Source of the DNA: Gammaproteobacteria bacterium
GTDB lineage: Bacteria > Pseudomonadota > Gammaproteobacteria > Acidithiobacillales > Acidithiobacillaceae
Assembly: GCA_023381645.1 (NCBI GenBank)
Contig: JAMCRJ010000055.1
Location: 149,467-213,466, forward strand
Direction of reading: 5' to 3'
Length of the DNA stretch: 64,000 nucleotides
Shown: one piece after another, positions 42,636 to 50,499 of the stretch
Numbering within the stretch: the stretch's first letter is position 1
How the letters are laid out: every line of letters begins with the position of its first letter
Notes under the pieces: generated by a model
The model's database searches: none
The model's input: only the letters and a program-made list of their open reading frames with translations
Told to the model about the DNA's origin: nothing
Translations under genes and position numbers: made by a program

Positions 42636-42780
42636 TCGCCTCATCCTCCCCCGCCTGAATGCGAACCTTGACACCACGCCAGGCGAAAACGCTGATCGAA
42701 AACACCAACACTAGGCCAAGTGCGATGACTGGCAGCAAGACAATTCCGGTCAGCAGAATGATCAACCAAGGCGAAGTCAA
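42622..42780 (-). CDS. 52-residue membrane protein between Dsb genes
   Basis: TTG 42780 overlaps the DsbB-like stop (TTGA), with GGGG about 8 bases upstream. The product has one membrane segment (WLIILLTGIVLLPVIALGLVLVF trimmed here to its outline, residues 4-27) and a charged tail. It links the two Dsb genes by overlapping at both ends, so it is likely a real part of the module. Confidence 0.55.
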   Translation of the reverse strand: MTSPWLIILLTGIVLLPVIALGLVLVFSISVFAWRGVKVRIQAGEDEANGEE

Positions 42781-43646
42781 CGGGTTTTCCCCAGCAACAG
42801 AGGCCGCAGCAGCCAGAACGACATCGCCCAGAGCAGCACGAACAGCCCCGCAGTTTCGATCCCGATGGGCGCGAACCAGAGCACCTGCGATCCGGCGACG
42901 CCACAGCTCGGACCGCCGGCGCTGATCAGCGTGCAAACATGCGCCAGAGATGCCGATGCATGTTGCATTTCGACGATTTGAGCCAATGACCCGGCCAACC
43001 CACCCATCACGCTGATCAGCAGCAGCCGATCGAACCCACCCAGCGCACCCACCGCGACACCCAACAAGGCACCACGATCCAGCCAGCAAAGCGGGCAAGG
43101 CTGCCAGCCCTTGATCATCTGCAATCCAATGGCAACGGCAATCGCGACCAGCGCCAGGAGCCCCACCAGCAAACGCAACTCCCAGCGAATGAATTTGGGC
43201 AGGTCAACGCGCGCCAGCAAGGGAGCGAGCAGCAACGGAACCATCCCCGTCGCCATGGCCACATACTCCGTACTATTTCCACCGGGCAGCCAGCGCATTT
43301 CGGCAACGACCACCAGGATGCCTCCCAGAGTGGCCAAAACGGCCAGGCGCGGGGTTTCCCGCAGCGTCGTTGCGGTATAGGCGATGGACCCGATCAGCAC
43401 GACCACGGCGATCTTGATCCACCAGGGCAAAGCTGCCGATGGAGCGATCGCCGGTGCAAGATCGAAAATCGGCGCGCCGGAAGCCGCCGCCATACCCGCC
43501 AGACCACCAGAAGCACCAGCGCCCAGCAGACTGGCTCCGGCCTGGGCCCCCACCGCGCACACACCGCCGGCGCACGCCCCGGCCCCGGCTGAAAATAGGG
43601 CGGCGAGGCTACTGCCAAAACGGGAAAGAAAGCCGATTCCGCGCAT
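42777..43646 (-). CDS. DsbB-like quinone-linked oxidase with N-terminal extension
   Basis: The 289-residue product has about seven to eight membrane segments. A DsbB-like core lies in the C-terminal half: QPCPLCWLDR near residue 182 gives the CxxC pair, and CTLISAGGPSCG near 250 the second loop pair. The N-terminal 140 residues are an extra Ala/Gly-rich and multi-span region not present in ordinary DsbB. It should pass electrons from the Dsb partner to quinone. Confidence 0.75.
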   Translation of the reverse strand: MRGIGFLSRFGSSLAALFSAGAGACAGGVCAVGAQAGASLLGAGASGGLAGMAAASGAPIFDLAPAIAPSAALPWWIKIAVVVLIGSIAYTATTLRETPRLAVLATLGGILVVVAEMRWLPGGNSTEYVAMATGMVPLLLAPLLARVDLPKFIRWELRLLVGLLALVAIAVAIGLQMIKGWQPCPLCWLDRGALLGVAVGALGGFDRLLLISVMGGLAGSLAQIVEMQHASASLAHVCTLISAGGPSCGVAGSQVLWFAPIGIETAGLFVLLWAMSFWLLRPLLLGKTR

Positions 43647-43993
43647 TAATGAATGTCCTTTTCGGTCTCGATGCTTTTCAGCGCCCTGATCTTTGCGGTA
43701 CGAAAAATATAGCGTAGCCAGAGGCCCAGGAAGAATAAAAATACGGAACAAAAAATAACCGATAGCCCCAAAAACAGCCTCATAGCCATTATATTAAGTG
43801 GGAAATCATCCTGATGAGGAACGGTAGCGATATGAAGCCAAAAAAGAACGTACCCAATACCATAGGCCATCAATTGTACCAGCAATCCTGCAATATAGAT
43901 CAGGACTAAATTTTCGTTAAGCACAGTTTTTCTGGCTATGATCCACAATAGCCTTGCGTGATAGTTCTTTAAGACGCCATCAAATTGGCACAC
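43646..43993 (-). CDS. two-span membrane protein, unknown
   Basis: The 115-residue product has hydrophobic segments near residues 28-54 and 72-97 with a cytoplasmic basic tail. Its TAA overlaps the DsbB-like ATG by one base. AT-richer than its neighbours. No family recognised. Confidence 0.55.
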   Translation of the reverse strand: MCQFDGVLKNYHARLLWIIARKTVLNENLVLIYIAGLLVQLMAYGIGYVLFWLHIATVPHQDDFPLNIMAMRLFLGLSVIFCSVFLFFLGLWLRYIFRTAKIRALKSIETEKDIH

Positions 43994-44404
43994 CTATCCG
44001 GTTCTCCGCTTTTTCGATCGAGACGCCATTTGCTCCCGCAACAACGCCCTACCCCGCTTTAGCACCGCCGGCGCCAACCGGTTGTTGGCGATCCCCTCCG
44101 CCGCCTTTTTAGGCGTCAGCCCACGCACGGCACCAATACAGGAAAAGAACTGGCACATGGCCGGCGCGTGATCGTGTATCGTGCAGCCGTGAGCGCCAAG
44201 GTAGTAACAATCGCCATTTTCCTGTTCGGGGATCCGGAAAAACCCCGGCATTTCCGGCATCGGGACAGCCGCAGCAAACTGGGAAACATCGTCGCCCATA
44301 CTGGGCGATACGACGATCAGCATATTTTTGCAGCAGAGGTGGCAGCTTCCGCAGGGGACATCCTGCCGCCTAGATCTTTCCTGCAGGCATCTATTTATGT
44401 TCAT
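43994..44404 (-). CDS. YkgJ-type cysteine-cluster protein
   Basis: The 136-residue product has CGSCHLCCK near residue 18, CYYLGAHGCTIHDHAPAMCQFFSC in the middle and a basic tail. This spacing matches the YkgJ (UPF0153) zinc/iron-cluster family. Its start overlaps the upstream stop (TAATG). Confidence 0.75.
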   Translation of the reverse strand: MNINRCLQERSRRQDVPCGSCHLCCKNMLIVVSPSMGDDVSQFAAAVPMPEMPGFFRIPEQENGDCYYLGAHGCTIHDHAPAMCQFFSCIGAVRGLTPKKAAEGIANNRLAPAVLKRGRALLREQMASRSKKRRTG

Positions 44405-44619
44405 TAATGATTCTTTTGAGCAGGGCGCGTGTGAATGGCGGTGTTCACGCCACCATTCTCAAGGGGCACCGTTATCGAATCTCGCAACTCCCCAATTGTT
44501 GCTGCGTCCTTTGACGGGCGCATGGTTTCGCAAATGGCATTACCTGTTGGTCCTTTGTCCACTATGCAAACTCGATATGCCGATGGGACATTTTGTAACA
44601 GCTTTTCCATATCGATCAT
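44404..44619 (-). CDS. small protein, unknown
   Basis: ATG 44619 with GGGGG upstream. The 71-residue product (MIDMEKLLQNVPSAYRVCIV...) is soluble and mixed alpha/beta. It is coupled to the cysteine-cluster gene. Not recognised. Confidence 0.5.
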   Translation of the reverse strand: MIDMEKLLQNVPSAYRVCIVDKGPTGNAICETMRPSKDAATIGELRDSITVPLENGGVNTAIHTRPAQKNH

Positions 44620-44660
44620 GACAACCCCCTTTTTTGCATCGAAAACAAATCGCCTACCCG

Positions 44661-46772
44661 CTAATCCATGATGGTCGAACGGGCCTTGGCTCGAGTGCCT
44701 TTAGCCGTCCTTTTGGTTGACGAGGCCTTCGTTCCAGTGCTTTTCCTGGCCGAGCGGGAAGCCGCGCCTTGTGCCGATGCCCGGTCTTCCCATTTTTTGC
44801 CCAGGGCACCCTTGTCATCCCACCAGGAGCCGTGACCTTTCCCACAACGGAAATATCCATATCCCTTCCCGGTCTCCTGCCGGCTGGTGGCCGCACCACA
44901 CTCGGGGCACGCCGGCCCATCTCCTGCCTCCACTCGCTCGGCAAAAGGCGCCCCTGGATTACCGTCATTATCCTGCAGCAAGGGATGCGCATCTCGATTG
45001 CTGCACATCCAGAAAAACACGCCGGGCTTTCGCTTGCTCTCCAGTCGGCGCACCGTGCCGTCGCAGCCCTCCACCGGACAAGAACGGCCTTGCGCCTGCG
45101 CCGGCATGGTATCCAGAATCCGTTGAATATCCGCGAACGACTTGGCCAGCAAATCCCGGGGCCGCATCTGGCCTTCGGTGATCCGATCCAGATCCGCCTC
45201 GACCTCCCGTGTGTAATCCACATTGGAAAAATCAAAGACGGATAAGGACTCGACGATCTTTTCTCCCAGCTCGGTAGCGTACAACGCCGGAGACTTGCCT
45301 TTTCTGCGGATATACTCCCTGGCGAAAAGGTTCTTCAGAATGCTCGCGTAGGTGGACGGCCGCCCGACACCGTGATCTTCCAGCGCCTTGATGAGCGTGG
45401 ATTCCGTATAGCGCGGCGGCGCCTTGGTCGTCTTGGACAGACATTCCCCACGCGCAGCCCGGACGGCATCGCCCACGGCAAGCCTGGGTACCGGATTCGC
45501 CGCCGGATTCTCCGTGCCCTCCTCGTCTTCTGCCGTTTCCCGATAGAGCGCCATCCAACCGGGATCCTTCAGCACCGATCCCACGGCCCGGAATACGGCG
45601 GGCCGTCCATGGAACATGCCGCCGTCCAGCGTGCAGGAAGTCTGCTGATAAACCGCGTCTGGCATCTGGGACGCCAACGCTCGCTTGCGGATCAGGTCAT
45701 ACAGGGCCTGCTCCAGCTCGTTCTCCCCAGCCTGCCGCACCATCGGCCGGGTCGGACGAATGGCCTCGTGGGCCTCCTGCGCCCCGCCCTTGGACTTCCA
45801 ACGGCGAGGGGTCTCCACCAGGGGCAGGTTTTCCTTTTTCAGCGCGGCGCGCAGCAAGCCTTCCCCCTCTTCCGAGAGGTTCGGGCTATCGGTCCGGTGA
45901 TAGGTGATGTGACCGTGCTCAAACAGGGATTGCGCCGCTTTCATGATGGCGTCCACCGGGGCTTTTAGCGCCCTGGCACCGTCCATTTGCATGGAGCTGG
46001 TGGTGAACGGCGGCGCCGGCGGCTTGCGAACCGGCTTGGTTTCCGCTTTGGTGACTTTCAGCGCCATGGACGGCAGGGCATCGGCCAGCGCTTTCGCGTG
46101 CGCCTTGTCCTGGAAATATTCCCCTTCCTGGGTTCCATCCACCCAGACGGCCCGCCAGTCCGGGGCCGCGTCTTTCCCTGCGACATGGGCAAGAACCTGA
46201 AACCAAGGCGTTGGTTTGAATTGGCGAATCGCCTGTTCACGGGCGACCACCAGGCTCAGCGCCGGCGTCTGTACCCGCCCGGCGGAGGCCCTGGATCCTA
46301 TGGCGTTCGACAATGGACCGGACACCTCCCAGCCGACGATGCGATCCAACGCGCGGCGCGCTTCCTGGGCCGCCACCAGAGGCATATTGACCGTGCGGGG
46401 CGCGGCAATCGCCTTGCGGATAGCGGGCTCGGTGACCTCCTGATAGGTCACGCGCTTTGCCGCTCCGGGTTTAATGCCCAACACCTGACAGACATGCCAG
46501 GCGATGGCCTCGCCTTCGCGATCCGGGTCGGTGGCGATATACACGGATTCCGCGTCGCGAGCGGCGGCCCGTAATGCGGGAACGGTTTTGCCGGCGCGCT
46601 CGGTGATTTCGTAGTTCAGTTTGAAATCCGGCGGGCGGACATAGGCCGCGTCTCCCTTGATGGGCAAATCCCGAATATGCCCCACCGTGGCCTTGACCGA
46701 CCACCCGGAACCCAACATCGCCTGAATGTGATGGGCCTTAGTCGGAGATTCGACGATCAGCAACTTGGTCAC
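44661..46772 (-). CDS. type IA DNA topoisomerase
   Basis: GTG 46772 overlaps the upstream stop (GTGA). The 703-residue product has the TOPRIM domain (LLIVESPTKAHHIQ, ATDPDREGEAIAWH), the catalytic tyrosine in ITYHRTDSPN near residue 292, and C-terminal zinc-ribbon parts (CPVEGCDG, CPECGAATS) before a basic tail. TopA-like rather than TopB-like in order. ICEs of this type often carry their own topoisomerase for DNA processing during transfer. Confidence 0.88.
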   Translation of the reverse strand: MTKLLIVESPTKAHHIQAMLGSGWSVKATVGHIRDLPIKGDAAYVRPPDFKLNYEITERAGKTVPALRAAARDAESVYIATDPDREGEAIAWHVCQVLGIKPGAAKRVTYQEVTEPAIRKAIAAPRTVNMPLVAAQEARRALDRIVGWEVSGPLSNAIGSRASAGRVQTPALSLVVAREQAIRQFKPTPWFQVLAHVAGKDAAPDWRAVWVDGTQEGEYFQDKAHAKALADALPSMALKVTKAETKPVRKPPAPPFTTSSMQMDGARALKAPVDAIMKAAQSLFEHGHITYHRTDSPNLSEEGEGLLRAALKKENLPLVETPRRWKSKGGAQEAHEAIRPTRPMVRQAGENELEQALYDLIRKRALASQMPDAVYQQTSCTLDGGMFHGRPAVFRAVGSVLKDPGWMALYRETAEDEEGTENPAANPVPRLAVGDAVRAARGECLSKTTKAPPRYTESTLIKALEDHGVGRPSTYASILKNLFAREYIRRKGKSPALYATELGEKIVESLSVFDFSNVDYTREVEADLDRITEGQMRPRDLLAKSFADIQRILDTMPAQAQGRSCPVEGCDGTVRRLESKRKPGVFFWMCSNRDAHPLLQDNDGNPGAPFAERVEAGDGPACPECGAATSRQETGKGYGYFRCGKGHGSWWDDKGALGKKWEDRASAQGAASRSARKSTGTKASSTKRTAKGTRAKARSTIMD

Positions 46773-47044
46773 AACTCAAACGCCTTGGCAATAGCCGCAA
46801 TCGCCTCTTCTCTGGTGTCGTACTCCGGCCCATGGAACGCCTGAAATTTCCCATTTTGAAGCCGAATCTCCGACCAAAGCCCTTCCGAATCCCGATAGAT
46901 GACAGGACCATCCAACGCCATCCCGCAGCGCCCCAGATCGTCCAGAACATTCTCGATATCGTTGGTGACAGATTTGGGGCCGTCGCAATCCTCAATGCAA
47001 ATGACCCCATCTATGACAGAAAACGTATAAATCGAACTGCTCAT
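46769..47044 (-). CDS. small protein coupled to the topoisomerase
   Basis: ATG 47044 with GAGGAG. The 91-residue acidic product (SIYTFSVIDGVICIEDCDGPKSV...) ends TREEAIAAIAKAFEL and looks like an alpha/beta accessory. Not recognised. Confidence 0.6.
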   Translation of the reverse strand: MSSSIYTFSVIDGVICIEDCDGPKSVTNDIENVLDDLGRCGMALDGPVIYRDSEGLWSEIRLQNGKFQAFHGPEYDTREEAIAAIAKAFEL

Positions 47045-47074
47045 CTGTAAACTCCTCTTGTCCATTTGGGCACC

Positions 47075-47145
47075 TTGGATCAGGCGCGTGTCGTTCAGCT
47101 AGTTGGGCCACGAAAAAGGAAAATCCCGAAACGCGCCTGATCCAA
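47075..47145. repeat. 15-bp perfect inverted repeat in a promoter gap
   Basis: TTGGATCAGGCGCGT at 47075-47089 and its exact complement at 47131-47145, 41 bases apart. It lies between two minus-strand genes, upstream of the topoisomerase pair. Candidates are a regulator site, a terminator-like hairpin without a T run, or a DNA-processing site. Confidence 0.7.
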
Positions 47146-47153
47146 AATTCCCA

Positions 47154-47471
47154 CTAAATATTTTTTACGGGCGGGACGGTTGACCCATCGGCGCCTCTGC
47201 TCGAATCAGATGACGGCCCTGAAAAGGAAGCCCGCCCTGTGTCAGAGAAAGAGCGCCGCATGACGGCGCCAAGCGTCCACCAAAGACCGTTCAGGCCGGA
47301 AAACAAAAGGCTGGACACCACCAGGCCCGTACCCAGACAGATCAGCAGGGACGCCAGAGGGTGCGCCTGGGTGATGGCACTCGGCCAAAATTGGTCCAGC
47401 AGTTGCGGCCGACGGTCCATACTGGCCGCGAAAATCAACCCGACGCCGGTGATCAGTACACGCTGCGACAT
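47154..47471 (-). CDS. two-span membrane protein, unknown
   Basis: ATG 47471 with GGGGGG upstream. The 105-residue product has hydrophobic segments near residues 5-18 and 40-65 and a Ser-rich polar tail. A TAGTATATT element lies about 37 bases upstream. Not recognised. Confidence 0.6.
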   Translation of the reverse strand: MSQRVLITGVGLIFAASMDRRPQLLDQFWPSAITQAHPLASLLICLGTGLVVSSLLFSGLNGLWWTLGAVMRRSFSDTGRASFSGPSSDSSRGADGSTVPPVKNI

Positions 47472-47508
47472 AAATGACCCCCCTGAAAGGTCAGGAATGA
47501 TGAATATA

Positions 47509-47518
47509 AAATATACTA
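47509..47518 (-). promoter_or_regulatory. TAGTATATT element upstream of 47154..47471
   Basis: The minus strand reads GATAGTATATTTTATATTC. TATATT is a possible -10 and TTGCAA upstream a possible -35. It overlaps the last codons of the preceding gene. Confidence 0.5.
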
Positions 47519-47869
47519 TCTTTCTGGATCTTTGCAAACGGTTTTTGCCGCAAACTCAGGCTTGTTGTCGGCGAGCACGTTTGTACTCGGCCAATGCGGA
47601 CTTTCCGGCCATCCATTCCGCTCCGCGTCGTCCACGAAATCCTTTCGCAACGCCGCGAACGCCTTCTCGGATCCGCCCGCCGCAAGCCACCCGGGTAAAA
47701 GCACGGCGGCAACCATCTCATGCGCCCAGGAATCCAGCTTGCCGTTTTCCCGCCAGTCCTGTGGCGACGTCAGCCTTGGATAGCGATTGCGATACAGGGC
47801 GAAGACCTGGGCATACTCTTCGAGCGCTTCGCTACTTTTGGTTTCCGGAAAGAGATCAGGCGTAGGCAT
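47516..47869 (-). CDS. soluble protein, unknown
   Basis: ATG 47869 overlaps the lytic transglycosylase stop by 14 bases. The 117-residue product (MPTPDLFPETKSSEALEEY...) is rich in Trp (about five) and helical. Not recognised. It may be an accessory to the lytic enzyme. Confidence 0.5.
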   Translation of the reverse strand: MPTPDLFPETKSSEALEEYAQVFALYRNRYPRLTSPQDWRENGKLDSWAHEMVAAVLLPGWLAAGGSEKAFAALRKDFVDDAERNGWPESPHWPSTNVLADNKPEFAAKTVCKDPER

Positions 47870-48485
47870 AAGCCAGGACCTCCTTGGCATAGGCCACCGC
47901 CTGTTCCGGTCGCCCGCCCTGCGCGATCCAGGTTGGACCGGCGTTGTAAGCCATCAACGCCAGCCGCACGTTACCGCCGAACTCCCGCAGCAACATGGCC
48001 AGGAATCGGGCACCCCCCTCAATGTTCTGGCGCGGGTTCCAGGGATTGACCCGCAAGGTATCCCAAGCTGTGGCTGGTTCCAGTTGCATGATGCCGATGG
48101 CGCCGGCGGAAGAAACCCGCGTAGCCGACCCGTGGAAGTCGCCGCCGTTTTCCACCCGCACCACCGCCGCCACCAATCGCGCTGGCACATGCGCCCGCCT
48201 GGCGGCTCGCAACACCATGCCGGCGTAAGGCCCGGCCAATCGGCGCACGCGACTTTTGCGTTGGCGGCGATGACGCGCCCAACGGGTGAAGGTGTTTTTG
48301 TCGCGCGCGGTGACCGGACACACGGCGTTCCGCAATGGATCGGCGACCGGCACAGTAGCGGCGGAGTGAGCCGGAGGTAGAAATTCTGAGCCATGGGCGC
48401 CTGCTAGCACGGTAAACCCCAATCCGATGACGGGCAACGTCGCAATAACATTACTTCGAACTATAGCGAGTAAACGGCTAATCAT
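47856..48485 (-). CDS. lytic transglycosylase (SLT), second copy
   Basis: ATG 48485 overlaps the upstream stop (ATGA), with GGGAG. The 209-residue product has an N-terminal membrane/signal segment (residues 10-28) and an SLT domain: VVRVENGGDF (catalytic Glu), SSAGAIGIMQLEP, NIEGGARFLAML and LMAYNAGP. It opens peptidoglycan for transfer. Confidence 0.87.
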   Translation of the reverse strand: MISRLLAIVRSNVIATLPVIGLGFTVLAGAHGSEFLPPAHSAATVPVADPLRNAVCPVTARDKNTFTRWARHRRQRKSRVRRLAGPYAGMVLRAARRAHVPARLVAAVVRVENGGDFHGSATRVSSAGAIGIMQLEPATAWDTLRVNPWNPRQNIEGGARFLAMLLREFGGNVRLALMAYNAGPTWIAQGGRPEQAVAYAKEVLAYAYA

Positions 48486-49234
48486 CGAAAAATCTCCCTG
48501 GAAAAAACATACCCATATAGCAGCAAGAACATCCATGCCACTCCAATAAAAGCCTGGGCAAAAATGCTCGCCATCCAGCCTCCACCAACAGAGAAGAACA
48601 GCACGGCAATCAAAATGGAAACCGGCAATGCAGAAACAAAAATACGCAATGCATTCGGGTTTGCCATGGTGCCGCGAAAAGCCGCCACCAACGCCTGCCA
48701 TGTTCCAACGCCATTCCGCATAGCCAGATAAAGCGCCGGAATTATTCCGGGGGTCCCCAGCAGGATCACACCCAAAATATCCGTCCTGAATCCGGTCTGC
48801 ATCCAGCCATGAACCGGAATCTGCCGAACCGAAACACTGGCGATACCGGGCGATGAAAACAGGGCGGCCACCCCCATCAAAAACACCTGCACCGCCACCA
48901 CGAACACAAAGATTTCCAATGTGAATCTGGCCAATTCCGGCAAAGCCTCTCCCATCAACCGCAAACCGCGAACGAGCACTGACCGCCGCTCACCCGGATC
49001 GACCTTTCCGTCTGCCGCGCGTAACATGGACAGCACGAATCCGGCGGCAAACAGGTCCACCGGGACGATCAACAACATCGGCTGCGGCAACAGGACGTTC
49101 AGCGCGAGGAAGATCGCCAGCGCGCCAACCAGCGGCCACAGCGCGCCTTTCAGCAAGCGTTTCGCCTGGCCTGGCCAACGGTTTCTCCAGTCGGGATCCA
49201 GCACCGCTGGCCGCTCGGCGTCAAAAACCGCCAT
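48482..49234 (-). CDS. six-span membrane protein, unknown
   Basis: The 250-residue product has about six hydrophobic segments (near residues 30-50, 52-70, 105-128, 150-170, 195-215, 218-242). It starts a new run after a gap. No family recognised. Coupling to the lytic transglycosylase suggests an envelope role. Confidence 0.6.
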   Translation of the reverse strand: MAVFDAERPAVLDPDWRNRWPGQAKRLLKGALWPLVGALAIFLALNVLLPQPMLLIVPVDLFAAGFVLSMLRAADGKVDPGERRSVLVRGLRLMGEALPELARFTLEIFVFVVAVQVFLMGVAALFSSPGIASVSVRQIPVHGWMQTGFRTDILGVILLGTPGIIPALYLAMRNGVGTWQALVAAFRGTMANPNALRIFVSALPVSILIAVLFFSVGGGWMASIFAQAFIGVAWMFLLLYGYVFSREIFR

Positions 49235-49347
49235 AAATGCCCCACAGCGCGTTTTCGAGACCGAAGTGGTACATAGGTAGCACTCGCCTTGAGATCGTCG
49301 ATCCTGCGCGAGATTTGAGGCCTTGCTGACGGTTTCTGATTGACACC

Positions 49348-49563
49348 TCAGACCCCCAATCCTTCAGGTCCGCGAATCTGATAGGCGATGAACGCGCCTC
49401 CAACTCCGGCGTCCCGCTGCGTGAACAGGGCGAAATCCAGGTCGTCCAGCGCCTTGTTGGCCCGTGGCAAGGTGGAAAACCGGCCGCGCAGGGTTTCGTT
49501 CCCGTCGGCGGTGATCCCGTAGATGCGATATACTGGCTTGCGGCTTGTGCTTGTTTTGCTCAT
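49348..49563 (-). CDS. small protein, unknown
   Basis: ATG 49563 with AGGAG. The 71-residue product (MSKTSTSRKPVYRIYGITAD...) looks alpha/beta. Overlaps the upstream gene (ATGA). Last gene of the phage-like replication run. Confidence 0.55.
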   Translation of the reverse strand: MSKTSTSRKPVYRIYGITADGNETLRGRFSTLPRANKALDDLDFALFTQRDAGVGGAFIAYQIRGPEGLGV

Positions 49564-49745
49564 CTTGCGAACTCCTGTGCGGGTTGTTTCTGTTTTTGGG
49601 CGGCTCGATGTTGCCCACCGACCGGTGGTTTCAGCCGATACCAGTTTTCGAAACGGTCTCCAGGCAAGGCGCAGGCCTCGTCCCAAAGCCGTTCCATTTC
49701 GTCGCTCGAAAACGCCCCGTCCGGCGCCCAACGGTCGAGAAACAT
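49560..49745 (-). CDS. small protein, unknown
   Basis: ATG 49745 with GGAG. 61 residues (MFLDRWAPDGAFSSDEMERL...). Located directly after the DUF6475 gene with 4-base spacing. Not recognised. Confidence 0.5.
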   Translation of the reverse strand: MFLDRWAPDGAFSSDEMERLWDEACALPGDRFENWYRLKPPVGGQHRAAQKQKQPAQEFAR

Positions 49746-49749
49746 GGCG

Positions 49750-50499
49750 TCACTCCGCATGGACCGGCTCCGGGTTGACAGTCACCCGGAGCAACGGAGG
49801 TTGCGCATTGTCGGCAGGGGACTGCACCACGGCAGGGCTGCTCCCGGCAGTGGGGGTGGACAGACCGGCGATTCCCAATCGAGCCGCTGCCCCGTCCAGC
49901 GCGCGGCGGATATCCCCGTCTTGCGCCGAATCGGACCCGCGCTGCTCGACCAGCCGGCACCGGTCCGGATCGCCAAAATCCACGGGGGGCTCCAGCGTGA
50001 ATCCCTGGGATCCGTTTTCGCCGTTCACCCGCCCGCGCAATAGCGCCGGATAGTCGAATGGCGCTGACCGGGACCGGTAACCGGCGTATCGCGCCTTGAA
50101 ATCGTTGGCGACGAAGGGCCATTCGTCCTCGGATTTCTCGCCGAAAGCGATCCAGCCGCCCATGTCCTGCACGACCCGCATGATGATCGGGTCGTCGAAG
50201 CGAATATCCCGATACGTGCCGATGTGACGCAGGGCTTGGTCAAAACGGCTCCAGGCCAGCGCTGCCGTGTCTTTGCTGCCGCCGTCCAGCATTCGCGCGA
50301 TGTCCGCAGGTTTTGGCATGAACTGGCCGTTGTCCGGGTTGAGCAAATGGCGCTGAATGGCGTCATCCACCGCCGCCAGTTCGTAGCGGCGCAAAGCGCG
50401 GAAGTAAATCTCGATCATCGAAACCGAAATCGAGAGCCGGTAGATTTCCCCCAGGCCGGTCATGATTTGGGAAAATCCTTCAAGGTCCTGGTCGATCAC
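49750..50499 (-). CDS. DUF6475-type phage replication accessory
   Basis: The 249-residue product has the pattern YFRALRRYELAAVDDAIQRH, GQFMPKPADIARML, FDDPIIMRVVQDMGGW, typical of phage proteins encoded beside O-like initiators. Probably a helicase-loading or replisome accessory (P-like role), inferred from position. Disordered Pro/Ser-rich tail from about residue 195. Overlaps the initiator gene by 4 bases. Confidence 0.65.
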   Translation of the reverse strand: MIDQDLEGFSQIMTGLGEIYRLSISVSMIEIYFRALRRYELAAVDDAIQRHLLNPDNGQFMPKPADIARMLDGGSKDTAALAWSRFDQALRHIGTYRDIRFDDPIIMRVVQDMGGWIAFGEKSEDEWPFVANDFKARYAGYRSRSAPFDYPALLRGRVNGENGSQGFTLEPPVDFGDPDRCRLVEQRGSDSAQDGDIRRALDGAAARLGIAGLSTPTAGSSPAVVQSPADNAQPPLLRVTVNPEPVHAE

